Notes: a model not told the origin generated them from the letters alone. A DNA stretch of 64,000 bases from Bin75 sp965223955 (GCA_965223955.1 OZ245029.1:124001-188000), one strand, 5' to 3'. Numbered from the stretch's first letter, positions 8,580-18,448 are shown. Numbers and translations: made by a program.

Positions 8580-10835
8580 TTAGCAGGCCCTGTCAAGAGG
8601 AAGAGCACCACATGTTGTGGAATGAAGGGCGTGATATATACGATAACTTGTAAGAACCCGTTTCACGTACCGACGGGTTTCCCTATAGGAAATCAGTTCG
8701 ACAAATTCGTCCGGGTCCCCAGCGCCAAACTTGGCAATCCAACGGCTCACCGCATCGGGACCGGCATTATACGCCGCTACGGCTCGAATGAGATTTCCCT
8801 TGTAGTCACGTAACAGTTCACCAACGTAGGCAACCCCTAACCGGACGTTCACATCGCCTTTCAACAAATCCTCCCGGTTCACGGATCCAAGGCCTAAACG
8901 GTGGGCGACGCGGGTTGCCGTCTCCGGCATTAATTGCATCAGCCCCATGGCGCCGACGGATGACAAGGCCTTGGGATTATACAAACTTTCCTCCCGGATA
9001 ATCCCCGCAACCAAAAAAGGATCCACGTGCGGATCAGCGTATCGCCGTATCTTCGTGACATAGCCCGTTGGATACGCCATGCGCCATAACGGGGAATCAA
9101 GGGAAATCCGGCGACGTTCCAAGGGCTCCCGAAAATACCGTTTGGCTATCACGATCGGTGATGCATAATCTCCAACTTCCAGCATGTGCAGCGCCAGGGC
9201 ATATAAGGTTTGCGGCTGATCGCCATAGTGCTCCTTGACCAACAACAATTCTTCCGCCGCTTCCCGGCGGAAATCCAGCGTCAACAGTTCCATGGCTTTT
9301 TGGAAATGCCTATGGGTTTGGAATGCAGACGACGCGGGAACGTCCATCGCCCGGTTCGCCTCATTTTCCTGTTGATCGCGTCCCCCGTGGAGTGGACGTC
9401 GCAGGCGAAACTCGGATAATTGCCCATAATAGGTCATGGGCCACTCGGCAGACACCTGCCGGTACAACGTTTGCGCTTCATCGGCTCGTCCCAGCCGGTC
9501 AAGCGCCCGTGCTTTCCAATAGTAAGCCCGATTTTGCCAAGACCGACCGGGAGCGGTGGCCGCAAGCAAGTGAAAGGCTTCTATCGCGTTTTCCCAAGCA
9601 CCCTGTTGATAATGCAGCCATCCCAAACGCCACAAGGCGTCTCTTTTGATTGCAGGAAGATCAGCCAGACGATAGGCGTCCTCATAAGCCAGGACAGCCT
9701 GCTGCATCGTGTTTTGCCCTTCAGCCCACACGCCGCTCAGCCACCGGATCCGGCTACGTTCATCAACGCTCAATCCTGGAGGGACCGAATCGCTAAACTT
9801 CAGAAGCAGTTGGCCCTGATCCTGTCGCAAGTAGACCTTGGCCAGCCACACTCCGGCTTTGCCAGCATACGTGGGAGAGGCGGTCAACAGCCGGCGGAAA
9901 ATTTGCGCGGCTTGGGGATATTGCTTCAACCGCACGTGGGCCATCCCCAACTGAAAGAGCCCCTGCTCATAACGTGGGCCCTGCGGGCGACCGGCCAAAA
10001 ACTTCTGCAGATCCTGAATGGCTGCTTCAAAGCGTGCCAAGTCATAGAACGTTTCGGCTCGTCGATAATAATCTTCCAACGAAGGGTTCCAAGGCAGCGC
10101 ATCCGGCTGACCGGACTGCACGACTTGCTCCACCGTTCGGGCTTCGGGAGATTCGGGATACTTCCGCCAAAGTTCGCCCAGCGCGTGTTTCGCCCGGGTC
10201 ACGTGTTGCAATCGGACGGCGCAATCGGCAAGAACGGAGAAGGCTCGGGGGGCAGACGGAGAATCCGGATCACCGAAAGTAGCCTGCTCCAAATGCGCGA
10301 CGGCACGCCGGCATTGCCCGTTCTCGAACCGGGCGAACCCCGCTTCATACGACGTTTCGGTTCTCAAGGCGGAAGGAGCGGACAGCTCCAATGCCGCCTC
10401 AAACGTCAGTGCCGATTCATGAGAGGAACCCATACGACCCAAAGCCTGACCGAGCTTCAACAACACATAATCTTCGAGGAGCGGAAAATCCTTGCGGGCC
10501 GCACGGAGATATTCAAGGGACCGGTCCGGTTCACGTTCGAAAAGGGACCATCCTATCCGCAATCCCGCGCGCCGGGCCCATACGGTTCCCGGATACGCCT
10601 CCTGGACGCGGCGAAAACGTTCTGCCTGCAGAAGCACGTGACCGGGATGCTCGTCGGAAAAAGACGCGGCGCGTTGGAAACAGGCTTCCGCCGATTCACA
10701 GGCCACGTGCCGAGCCTCGGACTGGGACACTGAATGGACACTCGTCAAGAGAAAAACAATGAGGAGACTCCCACGACGGACCCATGAACGGGACGGCCTC
10801 ACTGCTGACCAACGTTTCTGTTCACGCCACACCAT
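8580..10835 (-). CDS. Soluble lytic murein transglycosylase (Slt-type, GH23), 751 aa
   Basis: A periplasmic peptidoglycan lyase. A basic start and hydrophobic stretch (SLLIVFLLTSV, about residues 23-33) form a signal peptide. A long helical, TPR-like superhelix follows (about 45-560), then a C-terminal lysozyme-like SLT domain. The SLT domain contains the catalytic Glu in IIREESLYNPKA, then SVGAMGLMQLMPETA and AVAAYNAGPDAV. Length is slightly above E. coli Slt. These enzymes cleave glycan strands to anhydromuropeptides, which connects with anmK elsewhere in the window. Transcribed toward the zap genes, with no overlap. Confidence 0.93.
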   Translation of the reverse strand: MVWREQKRWSAVRPSRSWVRRGSLLIVFLLTSVHSVSQSEARHVACESAEACFQRAASFSDEHPGHVLLQAERFRRVQEAYPGTVWARRAGLRIGWSLFEREPDRSLEYLRAARKDFPLLEDYVLLKLGQALGRMGSSHESALTFEAALELSAPSALRTETSYEAGFARFENGQCRRAVAHLEQATFGDPDSPSAPRAFSVLADCAVRLQHVTRAKHALGELWRKYPESPEARTVEQVVQSGQPDALPWNPSLEDYYRRAETFYDLARFEAAIQDLQKFLAGRPQGPRYEQGLFQLGMAHVRLKQYPQAAQIFRRLLTASPTYAGKAGVWLAKVYLRQDQGQLLLKFSDSVPPGLSVDERSRIRWLSGVWAEGQNTMQQAVLAYEDAYRLADLPAIKRDALWRLGWLHYQQGAWENAIEAFHLLAATAPGRSWQNRAYYWKARALDRLGRADEAQTLYRQVSAEWPMTYYGQLSEFRLRRPLHGGRDQQENEANRAMDVPASSAFQTHRHFQKAMELLTLDFRREAAEELLLVKEHYGDQPQTLYALALHMLEVGDYASPIVIAKRYFREPLERRRISLDSPLWRMAYPTGYVTKIRRYADPHVDPFLVAGIIREESLYNPKALSSVGAMGLMQLMPETATRVAHRLGLGSVNREDLLKGDVNVRLGVAYVGELLRDYKGNLIRAVAAYNAGPDAVSRWIAKFGAGDPDEFVELISYRETRRYVKRVLTSYRIYHALHSTTCGALPLDRAC

Positions 10836-10909
10836 TCAACTGACCGTGAAGCACCATTGGGTTGAAGAAGTTAAGCAGACCAGGAAGGCTGGACTTTGCG
10901 AGGTAAAAA

Positions 10910-10986
10910 TGGGGTGAGTGACGGGAATTGAACCCGCGACCTCCGGAACCACAATCCGGCGCTCTAACCAACTGAGCTACACCCAC
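10910..10986 (-). tRNA. tRNA-His (GUG)
   Basis: A full cloverleaf on the minus strand. The acceptor GTGGGTG pairs with CACTCAC (one G-U), with D arm TAGCTCAGTTGGTTAGAGC, anticodon GTG in loop TTGTGGT, and a T arm containing TTCAATT. CCA is encoded at 10910-10912. A G at 10987 can serve as the extra G-1 opposite C73, the histidine identity element. Confidence 0.96.
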
Positions 10987-11139
10987 CACCCAACGAGTCG
11001 TGACAAAAACCGTTTCACGAACGTAACGAGATCTTACTGAAAAGGCCCGACACGACGCAAGACAAACGCCCTGGTTTTGATCCTTGGGGCAACGATCGTT
11101 CCTCCCTACAGGTCAGACCACGATGGTCAATAGCCGTAG

Positions 11140-11165
11140 GTCGGGTTAGCGTAGCGTAACCCGAC
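11140..11165. repeat. Palindromic intergenic repeat (GTCGGGTTAGCG...ACCCGAC)
   Basis: A 26-base near-palindrome that can fold into a hairpin. A diverged second copy is at 19463-19488. It lies in the 236-base gap between tRNA-His and pyrF, where I see no gene. Repeats of this type are scattered between genes in many bacteria. Confidence 0.7.
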
Positions 11166-11223
11166 ATCCCCTACCCCTCACCGGTTCACCTGCGGGCTGT
11201 GCCCTTGGCTCCCCGACTCTCCC

Positions 11224-11991
11224 TCAAGGGGAGAGTGATTGCTGATCAAAGGCCGCTTGCATTTCGTTCACGATCGCCTGAGCCGCGACACGCGGATCCG
11301 GCGCATCCCGAATCGGCCGGCCCACCACCAGATAATCCGATCCCGCGTGAATGGCTTGGCGAGGCGTCGTGGGACGAGCATGCTCATCCACTCCCTTCCC
11401 GGCTGGCCGGACGCCGGGCGTCACAATCAACAACGGCGAGTCGATGGCCGATCGAATGGCCGCTGGTTCCTTCCCCGAGGCAATCACTCCGTCACACCCC
11501 ACCTCGGCAGCCACTCTTGCACGAGCCACCACCACTTGCTCGACGGTCCCGTCATATCCCCATTCCCGAAGATCCGCTTCCTCGACGTTCGTCAACACCG
11601 TCACCGCCAGAATTTTCATCTCCGGGTGGCCTGCCCGTCCCTTCATGGAGGCAGCCAGGGCCTTTCGCTCGGCATGCACGGTCAGAAAGGAGACGCCCAT
11701 GTCCGCGACCCGCGCGGTGGTCCGTTGCACCGTCTCCGCAATATCCAACACCTTCAAGTCGAGAAACACGGGTTTCCCATATTTCCGTACCATCCGGACG
11801 ATCGCAGGGCCTTCGCTCGCAAAGAGCTCCAACCCGATTTTTATCACACCGACGGACTCCTGGACATGATCCAGCATCGCCTCCGCGGCCTTTGCCGTAG
11901 GCACGTCCAAGGCAAACACGAGCCGCTCCTTAGCTTGAATCTCCGCTCCTCTTACGTTCCGACCCATTCTTGTCTCTTTCCCATTGACCAT
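11224..11991 (-). CDS. pyrF: Orotidine 5'-phosphate decarboxylase, 255 aa
   Basis: Catalyses the last step of UMP synthesis, OMP to UMP plus CO2. The group I signature is intact: LVFALDVP near the N-terminus, then the catalytic FLDLKVLDIAETV with the Asp-Lys-Asp triad, then VTPGVRP and SDYLVVGRPI at the phosphate-binding end. The annotated ATG gives a 20-residue extension before the conserved core. An ATG at 11967 (MGRNVRG) is an equally possible start, with a weak GGGAAAGAG upstream. It is divergent from rpsT with 55 bases between them. Confidence 0.94.
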   Translation of the reverse strand: MVNGKETRMGRNVRGAEIQAKERLVFALDVPTAKAAEAMLDHVQESVGVIKIGLELFASEGPAIVRMVRKYGKPVFLDLKVLDIAETVQRTTARVADMGVSFLTVHAERKALAASMKGRAGHPEMKILAVTVLTNVEEADLREWGYDGTVEQVVVARARVAAEVGCDGVIASGKEPAAIRSAIDSPLLIVTPGVRPAGKGVDEHARPTTPRQAIHAGSDYLVVGRPIRDAPDPRVAAQAIVNEMQAAFDQQSLSP

Positions 11992-12046
11992 CGAGAAGGG
12001 GCTATGTTAATAATTAACGTTCAACCCTCTCAATGGAGAAAAAAAG

Positions 12047-12319
12047 ATGCCGGTTGTTCATAAATCAGCCATTAAACGTGCCCGTCAGTCCGAGAAGCGT
12101 CACGCCCGGAACCACGCGATCCTGCATCGCACCAACACGGTTGTGAAAAAATTTAAAACCGCTCTCCAAGAACACGGTGCCGAAGCGGTACACCCCCTTC
12201 TCCGGGAAGCCACCTCAGCCCTTCACAGGGCCGTGACCAAAGGCGTGCTTCATCGGAATACCGCTTCCCGACGCATTTCTCAACTTTCGACGCAGTTCAA
12301 CGCCCTCAAAGCCCAATAA
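12047..12319 (+). CDS. rpsT: 30S ribosomal protein S20, 90 aa
   Basis: A small basic helical protein of the 30S subunit body. The N-terminal KSAIKRARQSEKRHARN and the C-terminal KGVLHRNTASRRISQL are typical S20 segments that contact 16S rRNA. Length is normal. TGGAGA upstream of the ATG provides the ribosome-binding site. It is convergent with holA, with a GC-rich repeat (12325-12360) between the two stop codons. Confidence 0.95.
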   Translation: MPVVHKSAIKRARQSEKRHARNHAILHRTNTVVKKFKTALQEHGAEAVHPLLREATSALHRAVTKGVLHRNTASRRISQLSTQFNALKAQ

Positions 12320-12392
12320 ATACCCCCTCACCCTACCCTCTCCCTCCAGGGGCGAGGGTTCTGTATGGCATCTCCCGGGCCATGACCCGGCT

Positions 12393-13460
12393 TTACCCCA
12401 CACGTTCACGTCGCAATTGGGGCCGAGACGGAGAGTTTGCCGATCGGTACAAGTCCATGATCAATGCATGCATGATCCGGTGAGGGGAAGCGGCGGCGGC
12501 ACCTTTCAGCGCACGGTCCGTGACCGAAAAGGCTTGAAACGCCTCGGGAAAATGCGCCAAGGGAACGCGTCTGACCATGGCGAAAAACTCGCCCTGCCGG
12601 AAAGGAGTGATCCCCAGGGACTTCGCAACCGCTGCCTCACTATCCCGACGACTCAGCCCATCCTTGGCTTTCCATAGACGACGGTACTGCCACAACAACG
12701 CGCCGAGAATCCGAAGCGGGGCCTCACCCGATTCCAAGGTTTTCTCCAAAATGAGGAGGGCTTGCGACACCTTGCCTTGGATAATGGCTCCCGACAGGTC
12801 AAACACCGACGCACCGGGTTCCGCCCCTTGGACGGCGACGACGTCATGAGCATTGACCGTTTCTTTCGTTGACACATAGAGCGACAATTTCTCCAATTCC
12901 CGCCGGACCACGTACAACCCTTCGCCCGCCAGTTCTTTCAGTAACCCCGCTGCTTCGGCATCCAGCCGAATCCCCACACGTGCGGCCTCCTGGCGAACCC
13001 AGCCCAATCGTTGATTGTCAAACAAGGGCGCACAATTCACCACCACCGCCTGCTTCTTCAAGGCTTGGACCCATTTCAGCCGGCCATCCAGTTTCCCCGC
13101 GGAGACGATCATGGTTGTTGAATCGGACGGTGCGGAAAAATATGGAATGAGGGCTTCCCCTTCTCTGGTGGGAAGCTTGTCCGCCCATTTCAGAAGAACC
13201 ACCTGGTGGGTTGAAAAGAAGGGAACTTCCTGGGCACGGGCCAAAATTTCCTGGGCATTCGTTTCATCGCCGTACAGGACGTCACAGGAAAAATCGTCAC
13301 CGTTGCTCCGCACGTCGCCCGCACTCGCGCCCCTCGAACGCAAGGCGCCATGGGCTCGAATCGTCTCGATGGCCTGATCGCGCAGGCAGTCCTCTTCTCC
13401 AAGGACCAGAAACAGCCTCTGTTTTTGTAAAGACGGACCGAGTTCACCAGGTTTGATCAC
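12393..13460 (-). CDS. holA: DNA polymerase III subunit delta, 355 aa
   Basis: The clamp-loader delta subunit, which opens the beta sliding clamp. The protein begins with a RecA-like segment (RLFLVLGEEDCLRDQAIETI) and continues through LKWADKLP. A C-terminal helical collar domain carries LRILGALLWQYRRLWKAK. Length is normal for HolA. It is the third gene of leuS-lptE-holA, a conserved order in many Gram-negative bacteria, and begins eight bases after lptE ends. Confidence 0.92.
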   Translation of the reverse strand: MIKPGELGPSLQKQRLFLVLGEEDCLRDQAIETIRAHGALRSRGASAGDVRSNGDDFSCDVLYGDETNAQEILARAQEVPFFSTHQVVLLKWADKLPTREGEALIPYFSAPSDSTTMIVSAGKLDGRLKWVQALKKQAVVVNCAPLFDNQRLGWVRQEAARVGIRLDAEAAGLLKELAGEGLYVVRRELEKLSLYVSTKETVNAHDVVAVQGAEPGASVFDLSGAIIQGKVSQALLILEKTLESGEAPLRILGALLWQYRRLWKAKDGLSRRDSEAAVAKSLGITPFRQGEFFAMVRRVPLAHFPEAFQAFSVTDRALKGAAAASPHRIMHALIMDLYRSANSPSRPQLRRERVG

Positions 13461-13467
13461 CGGACCT

Positions 13468-14202
13468 TCACCCCAGCCCTCTCCCGGAGGGAATCCTCAT
13501 TGCCGGCCATACGCCACTCTTTTTTCTCGAGCAGGCGTCCCTGGTCGCAACAAGGATCGTCGAGCGGCCGCCTGGCCCAAGGCTGCTTGAGGAAGAAAGG
13601 GACGGCGTTTGAGCCTGAGAGAAGACCCCCTGGTCCCTCGCGGCCCAGAAGGCTGCGGCCAACATTTCCGCAACGTCCTGGCCTGCCTGCTCCAGGGCCC
13701 GGTCCTGCAGGACCCGGTTAAACTGAATTTGATCCTGGCGGGCTTCGACGTCGGGCGCACGATTCACAAAAAATTCTCCGGCACCCGTGGCCGTTTCCGT
13801 CCAGAGACTCTTGCCCGTCTGTCGATGGGCCACCGTGATTCGCACGACCACGTTCACGCGACGTTCTCGCGTCTGACCGGCCGAAAACGTGAGTGACGGG
13901 ATCGTCACCGAGACGATCTCTCCCGTCATGACGTAATCGGCTTGCGCGTCTTCCGCCACGACTTGCGCCCCGCTGCTGACGGCAAATTGCTCACGCATGT
14001 ATCGGGTATACGCAAATTCCAGATTGCTCTGGAACGTGCGGTTGAGCAGGTCTCGAATGACCAATCGTACCGGCGGTCCCTCCTGTTGAAGGTCAGGACC
14101 TCCCCCGATCCGCGGGCCCGGCCCTCCCACGGAAAATTGGTAGCCGCATCCCGGGAGAACGACAAGCACCATCAAGACGAAAACCAGAGCCGATCTGTTC
14201 AT
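13468..14202 (-). CDS. lptE: LPS-assembly lipoprotein LptE, 244 aa
   Basis: LptE plugs the LptD barrel and helps insert LPS into the outer membrane. The start at 14202 gives a classic lipoprotein signal peptide, MNRSALVFVLMVLVVLPGC, with lipobox LPGC followed by GYQF, the LptE hallmark. An in-frame ATG at 14220, touching the leuS stop, would add six residues (MGGTHS). The middle contains VRLVIRDLLNRTFQSNLEFA and the typical LptE beta/alpha fold. The last 50 residues are low-complexity and of unclear function. Context leuS-lptE-holA supports the call. Confidence 0.88.
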   Translation of the reverse strand: MNRSALVFVLMVLVVLPGCGYQFSVGGPGPRIGGGPDLQQEGPPVRLVIRDLLNRTFQSNLEFAYTRYMREQFAVSSGAQVVAEDAQADYVMTGEIVSVTIPSLTFSAGQTRERRVNVVVRITVAHRQTGKSLWTETATGAGEFFVNRAPDVEARQDQIQFNRVLQDRALEQAGQDVAEMLAAAFWAARDQGVFSQAQTPSLSSSSSLGPGGRSTILVATRDACSRKKSGVWPAMRIPSGRGLG

Positions 14203-14220
14203 CGAGTGGGTTCCCCCCAT

Positions 14221-16851
14221 TCAGACCACAAAATTGACCAACTTCTTTTCGACGTAGATCACTTTTCGAGGCGTGGTCCCCTGCAACCATTCCCCCAATT
14301 TTTTATCCCTCTGCGCGAGTTCGAGAATTTCCTCTTTCTTCGCATCGGCCGATACCTGAATCTTGCTTCGCAGCTTGCCATTGACCTGAAGAGGTATCGT
14401 CAATTCCTCACGCACCACCAGGGCGGGATCAAACGCCGGCCATGACCGGTGGGCGAGGCTTGCTGCGTGTCCCAACCCTTCCCATAACTCTTCCGCCAGG
14501 TGTGGGGCAAACGGCGACAGCAATAAGACAAAGGATTCGGCCGACGCACGCGGCAGGGGTCCATCTTTGGTCATATCCCGCACAAAGACCATCAGTTTCG
14601 AAATGGCCGTATTGAAACTCATCTCCTCGATGTCCTGCGTCACGCCCTGAATCGTCCGGGCCGTAAGTCGCGCCTGATTGGGCGTTCCATTTCCCTCGAC
14701 GACCGGCACGCGTTCTTCTTCACCAACCACGAGACGATACGCGCGCTGCAGAAACCGCACCACGCCCGGGATGGATTCGGATGCCCAGGGGGCACCTTTT
14801 TCCAACGGCCCCATGAACATTTCATACAGCCGCAACGCATCGGTCCCGTATTCGGCAATGATCTCGTCCGGGTTCACCACGTTGCCGCGACTCTTGGACA
14901 TTTTCTCCGTGACTTCTTCCAACACCAACCCGTCGAGCGTCGGATGCCATGGCGTCCCTTCCCCTGACCACCGCACGTCTTGTGAAACCACCCATCGGGC
15001 TTTGACTTCCTCTCCCGTCTTTGCGTGAACCGGAGTGTCGTGGTCAAAACGCACCTCTGATGCGGGATACGCTCGCGCCGCAAAGGACGGATCATCGGAG
15101 AGATTGTTATCGAAGTAGCGATAGCTGTGTCCCAGAATCATGCCCGGGTTCAGCAATTTCTGAAACGGTTCGGGCGTATGCACCAGCCCGAGGTCATACA
15201 GCACCTTATGCCAAAACCGCGAATAGAGCAGATGCAACACGGCGTGCTCGGCTCCGCCCACGTACAAATCGACCGGCATCCAATACTGTTCGGCTTCCTT
15301 GGACCACGGCTCCCGGGTATTGCGGGGGTCACAGAAACGAAGGTAATACCAGCAACTGCCGGCCCACTGGGGCATGGTATTGGTGTCACGCAGGGCCTTG
15401 TCCCGGGTCTCAGGATCCGTCACTTCCACCCAATCGCGGACGCGAGCCAGGGGCGTTTCAAACTCCCCACTGGGACGAAAATCTTCCAACTCCGGAAGCA
15501 CCACCGGCAACTCCGATTCCGGAACGAGTTTCGTCGTGCCGTCTTCAAGGTGCAGCACGGGAAACGGCTCCCCCCAATACCGCTGCCGGCTGAAGAGCCA
15601 ATCGCGCAGTTTATAATTCACGGTTCGCTCACCCTTGCCGTGTTGCGCCAGCCAGTCGCACATGCGGGTCTGGGCCTCGGGGGTGGCCAATCCGTCCAAG
15701 AAGTCGGAATTCACGTTCGTGCCGTCACCCGTATACGCCTCGGTGGAAATATCGCCGCCGGAGACGACTTCGGCAATCGGCAAGTGCATCCGGTTCGCAA
15801 AGGCATAATCCCGCGTATCATGCGCCGGAACCGCCATGATCGCACCGGTTCCATAGGTCGCCAACACGTAATCCGCAATCCAGATCGGAATGAGCTTGCC
15901 CGTAACCGGGTGCGCGGCACATGCTCCGGTGAAGACCCCGGTCTTCTCACCCAGTTCGGCCAGGCGCGCCCGTTCGCTCCGGCGGGACACAGCTTTAACG
16001 TAGGCCTCCACCGCCGGACGTTGCTCGGGAGTCGTGATGGTCGTCACCAATGAATGCTCCGGGGCCAGGACCATATACGTGGCCCCGAACAGGGTGTCGG
16101 GACGGGTGGTAAATACCTCAATCGGTTGTTGCTCATGCCCCGCGACCTCGAAAAAAATTCTGGCGCCTTCCGAACGACCGACCCACTCCCGCTGCATCCG
16201 CTTGATGGATTCGGGCCAATCCACCAACGCCAAGTCGTCGATCAACCGCTCGGCATAGGCCGTGATACGGAGCATCCACTGCCGCATGGGCAGCCGCACA
16301 ACCGGATGTCCTCCTCGCTCGCTCTTGCCATCGATCACTTCCTCGTTGGCCAGTACGGTTCCCAGCGCCGGGCACCAATTCACCGGAACTTCCGCCAGAT
16401 ACGCCAGCCCCTTTTCATGGAGTTTCCGAAAGATCCATTGCGTCCATCGCACGTACTCGGGGTCCGTGGTATCGATTTCCCGTGACCAGTCGTAATCCAT
16501 GCCCAGGGCCTGGAATTGCCGTCTGAAATTTTCAATATTCCGTTTGGTGGTTTCTCGCGGATGGGTCCCGGTTTCAATCGCGTATTGTTCCGCCGGCAGG
16601 CCAAAGGCATCCCATCCCATGGGATGCAGCACGTTATAACCCAGCATCCGTTTGTAACGAGCAATGATATCGGTCGCAATATAGCCCTTGGGATGGCCGA
16701 CGTGGAGTCCCGCTCCCGACGGGTACGGGAACATATCGAGGACGTAAAACTTGGGTTTGGCGGAGTCGATGTCAGAACGAAAAGGCTGATGCTCGCGCCA
16801 GTAGGCTTGCCATTTCTTTTCAATGGCTTGGTGATCGTAGAGTTTGGACAT
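14221..16851 (-). CDS. leuS: Leucyl-tRNA synthetase, 876 aa
   Basis: Charges tRNA-Leu with leucine. Class I features are intact: the HIGH-type motif HVGHPKGY near residue 51; the CP1 editing insertion (about 220-420) with the conserved TTRPDTLFGATY and GTGAIMAVPAHD; the KMSKS motif in EKMSKSRGN near residue 647; and a C-terminal anticodon-binding region with FAPHLAEELWE. Family-typical length. The small C-terminal domain ends KKLVNFVV. It starts the leuS-lptE-holA run. Confidence 0.97.
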   Translation of the reverse strand: MSKLYDHQAIEKKWQAYWREHQPFRSDIDSAKPKFYVLDMFPYPSGAGLHVGHPKGYIATDIIARYKRMLGYNVLHPMGWDAFGLPAEQYAIETGTHPRETTKRNIENFRRQFQALGMDYDWSREIDTTDPEYVRWTQWIFRKLHEKGLAYLAEVPVNWCPALGTVLANEEVIDGKSERGGHPVVRLPMRQWMLRITAYAERLIDDLALVDWPESIKRMQREWVGRSEGARIFFEVAGHEQQPIEVFTTRPDTLFGATYMVLAPEHSLVTTITTPEQRPAVEAYVKAVSRRSERARLAELGEKTGVFTGACAAHPVTGKLIPIWIADYVLATYGTGAIMAVPAHDTRDYAFANRMHLPIAEVVSGGDISTEAYTGDGTNVNSDFLDGLATPEAQTRMCDWLAQHGKGERTVNYKLRDWLFSRQRYWGEPFPVLHLEDGTTKLVPESELPVVLPELEDFRPSGEFETPLARVRDWVEVTDPETRDKALRDTNTMPQWAGSCWYYLRFCDPRNTREPWSKEAEQYWMPVDLYVGGAEHAVLHLLYSRFWHKVLYDLGLVHTPEPFQKLLNPGMILGHSYRYFDNNLSDDPSFAARAYPASEVRFDHDTPVHAKTGEEVKARWVVSQDVRWSGEGTPWHPTLDGLVLEEVTEKMSKSRGNVVNPDEIIAEYGTDALRLYEMFMGPLEKGAPWASESIPGVVRFLQRAYRLVVGEEERVPVVEGNGTPNQARLTARTIQGVTQDIEEMSFNTAISKLMVFVRDMTKDGPLPRASAESFVLLLSPFAPHLAEELWEGLGHAASLAHRSWPAFDPALVVREELTIPLQVNGKLRSKIQVSADAKKEEILELAQRDKKLGEWLQGTTPRKVIYVEKKLVNFVV

Positions 16852-17101
16852 GGGCCGGATGAACGCGGTCAGGCAATACCCGCCCCGCGCCTAAATGGAG
16901 AGAAAATGTACCACAGCGACAGACAGGCGACAAGATAAGAGCTGCCCGCAACCATAGCCGTCGTTTACTCTTGGCAGATTGCAGATTTTGTATTATGTTC
17001 ACCCCTTGAGTCCAACGGCCACAACGGCCGACGCCGGACAAGCTACTCCATGCTTGATTCTTTCGCCTTACTCATATAAGATTTTTGTAAGGAGAATCAC
17101 C

Positions 17102-17353
17102 ATGATCGTCAAGATTACATCAAAGCGACAGGTCACGTTCCCGGCTCGGGTGCTGGATGCGCTGGGCGTCGGTCCCGGCGACCAACTCGAACTGCAAGAA
17201 AGTCCTGACGGCTTCCTTTTGCGACCAAGACGGATCGACTATTCGAAATTGGGGACGCTCAGAGACAAGATTCCACCAGGACATCCGCCATTCGACATCC
17301 GCAAATTCCGGGACCAACGGGAACAAGGATATGGCCCCTCACTACGGCGTTGA
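17102..17353 (+). CDS. AbrB/SpoVT-domain antitoxin, 83 aa
   Basis: An N-terminal swapped-hairpin AbrB DNA-binding fold: KITSKRQVTFPARVLDALGV followed by GPGDQLELQE. The C-terminal half (PPFDIRKFRDQR) would be the toxin-binding part. AAGGAGAATCACC before the ATG sets the start. It overlaps the downstream PIN-domain gene by 23 bases, the usual arrangement for a VapB-like antitoxin, which would bind its toxin and repress the shared promoter. Confidence 0.87.
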   Translation: MIVKITSKRQVTFPARVLDALGVGPGDQLELQESPDGFLLRPRRIDYSKLGTLRDKIPPGHPPFDIRKFRDQREQGYGPSLRR

Positions 17354-17729
17354 CACCTCAATCCTGGTCAGGCTGGTTGTACGGGAGCCGCAAGACGACT
17401 TCGAGCGCTGTATACGCCGTCTTGTCGCCTTAACGAAGGAACGGAAGTGCGAACTATTCGCGTCCAACCAAGCCATAGGTGAAGCCTACGCCGCCTTGAT
17501 GCACCACTACGGCATCCTCAGCGCCAACGCCCGTGCCGGTCTCCTCGATGCGTCGACCAGCGGCTTGGTTGCCCCGCTGAATGGGCCGGCCGTCATTGAA
17601 GCCCTTTCAGCCTCAGGCGGTCCCGGACTCTTCGACAGACTCATCGCCGATGACTACTCACGGGCCGGGTTGGAGACCCTGACGCTGGACCGCAAGATGG
17701 CCACATTGTCCAACGTGCAGCGTCTGTAA
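17331..17729 (+). CDS. PIN-domain toxin (VapC-like), 132 aa
   Basis: A PIN nuclease with the acidic residues expected of VapC toxins: Asp8 in YGVDTSILVRLV, a Glu in the AIGEAYAAL helix, and Asp residues in FDRLIADDYSRAG and LTLDRKM near the C-terminus. VapC enzymes cut tRNA or rRNA to halt translation. The ATG at 17331 lies inside the antitoxin gene, implying coupled translation. The RNA target cannot be deduced. Confidence 0.85.
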   Translation: MAPHYGVDTSILVRLVVREPQDDFERCIRRLVALTKERKCELFASNQAIGEAYAALMHHYGILSANARAGLLDASTSGLVAPLNGPAVIEALSASGGPGLFDRLIADDYSRAGLETLTLDRKMATLSNVQRL

Positions 17730-17819
17730 AACAGCATCCAAAAAGGCAGGAAATTCCGCATGCCGGCAATCCTCGACCGACTGTGGAGCAACAACCTGAT
17801 CAGTGAGGAAGAGTGACTT

Positions 17820-18020
17820 ATGAAACTGCATGTCGATAAGGCAACCGACGCGCTCTACTTGCGCCTCGACGACTCCGCCATCGTCGACTCCGAAGAGGTC
17901 TCACCGGGAGTGGTGCTCGATTACAACGAAACGAACGAAGTGGTGGGCGTGGAAATGCTCTACCTCTCGAAACGCTCCTCCAATCTAAATCTCTCCGCCC
18001 TGGAATTCGAGACGGTTTAG
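17820..18020 (+). CDS. DUF2283 domain protein, 66 aa
   Basis: A small protein of the DUF2283 family: the pattern DALYLRLDDSAIVDSEEVSP, then GVVLDYNETNEVVGVEML, is diagnostic. Members often sit beside DUF4258-type partners in toxin-antitoxin-like pairs, but no partner is visible here. A short open stretch upstream (17761-17817, 18 codons) ends two bases before it and may be the remains of one. Function unknown. Confidence 0.82.
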   Translation: MKLHVDKATDALYLRLDDSAIVDSEEVSPGVVLDYNETNEVVGVEMLYLSKRSSNLNLSALEFETV

Positions 18021-18217
18021 CTTCCTCCATCTCCACCCTGGACGTAAACGATTGAAGATCAGACGCTATGCGTCGGGGGTGCCGGATACCCCGGCGGCGT
18101 TACGGCGCTACCCTGAAGCCGGAAGCGTGCCCGCACTGACATCGAAGGGGGACCTCGTTCTCTCACCGCCTCTTCATCGCCCACGCCGAAAAGAGCGACA
18201 AACCTGAGAAGTTATGA

Positions 18218-18448
18218 AAGGAAGCGCTTATCAAAGGGAAGCCTGTATTCGCGCTAGACTCCTCGGATAATGCTCATCTTGTCGAACTTGGCGCTGTGCC
18301 CGGCCAGGTAGATGACCCGACGCCTCTGCTAGTGGATCGAATTGATGACCATCGAGGGCACCTCGTAGTTCTAGTTAGCAGAAGGCGTCACCTGATGTAC
18401 GGGACTTTGTCCGCTGTTATGGCTTCGATTGATCTTGGTGGTTATTAG
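18218..18448 (+). pseudogene. Relic of a protein C-terminus, weakly DprA-like
   Basis: An open frame of 76 codons with no start, ending TAG at 18446. It reads GKPVFALDSSDNAHLVELGA and then LVVLVSRRRHLMYGTL. The same frame continues upstream past an in-frame TGA at 18215 (RLFIAHAEKSDKPEKL). The GKPVF...NAHLVELGA pattern resembles the end of Rossmann-fold DNA-processing (DprA-like) proteins, but that is a weak inference. It is probably the degraded end of a transferred gene. Its 3' end overlaps the DUF4238 remnant on the other strand. Confidence 0.35.

Noticed and set aside
17761..17817. 18-codon open stretch before the DUF2283 gene
   Set aside because: Too short and without a ribosome-binding site to support as a gene; it may be a remnant of a lost partner.
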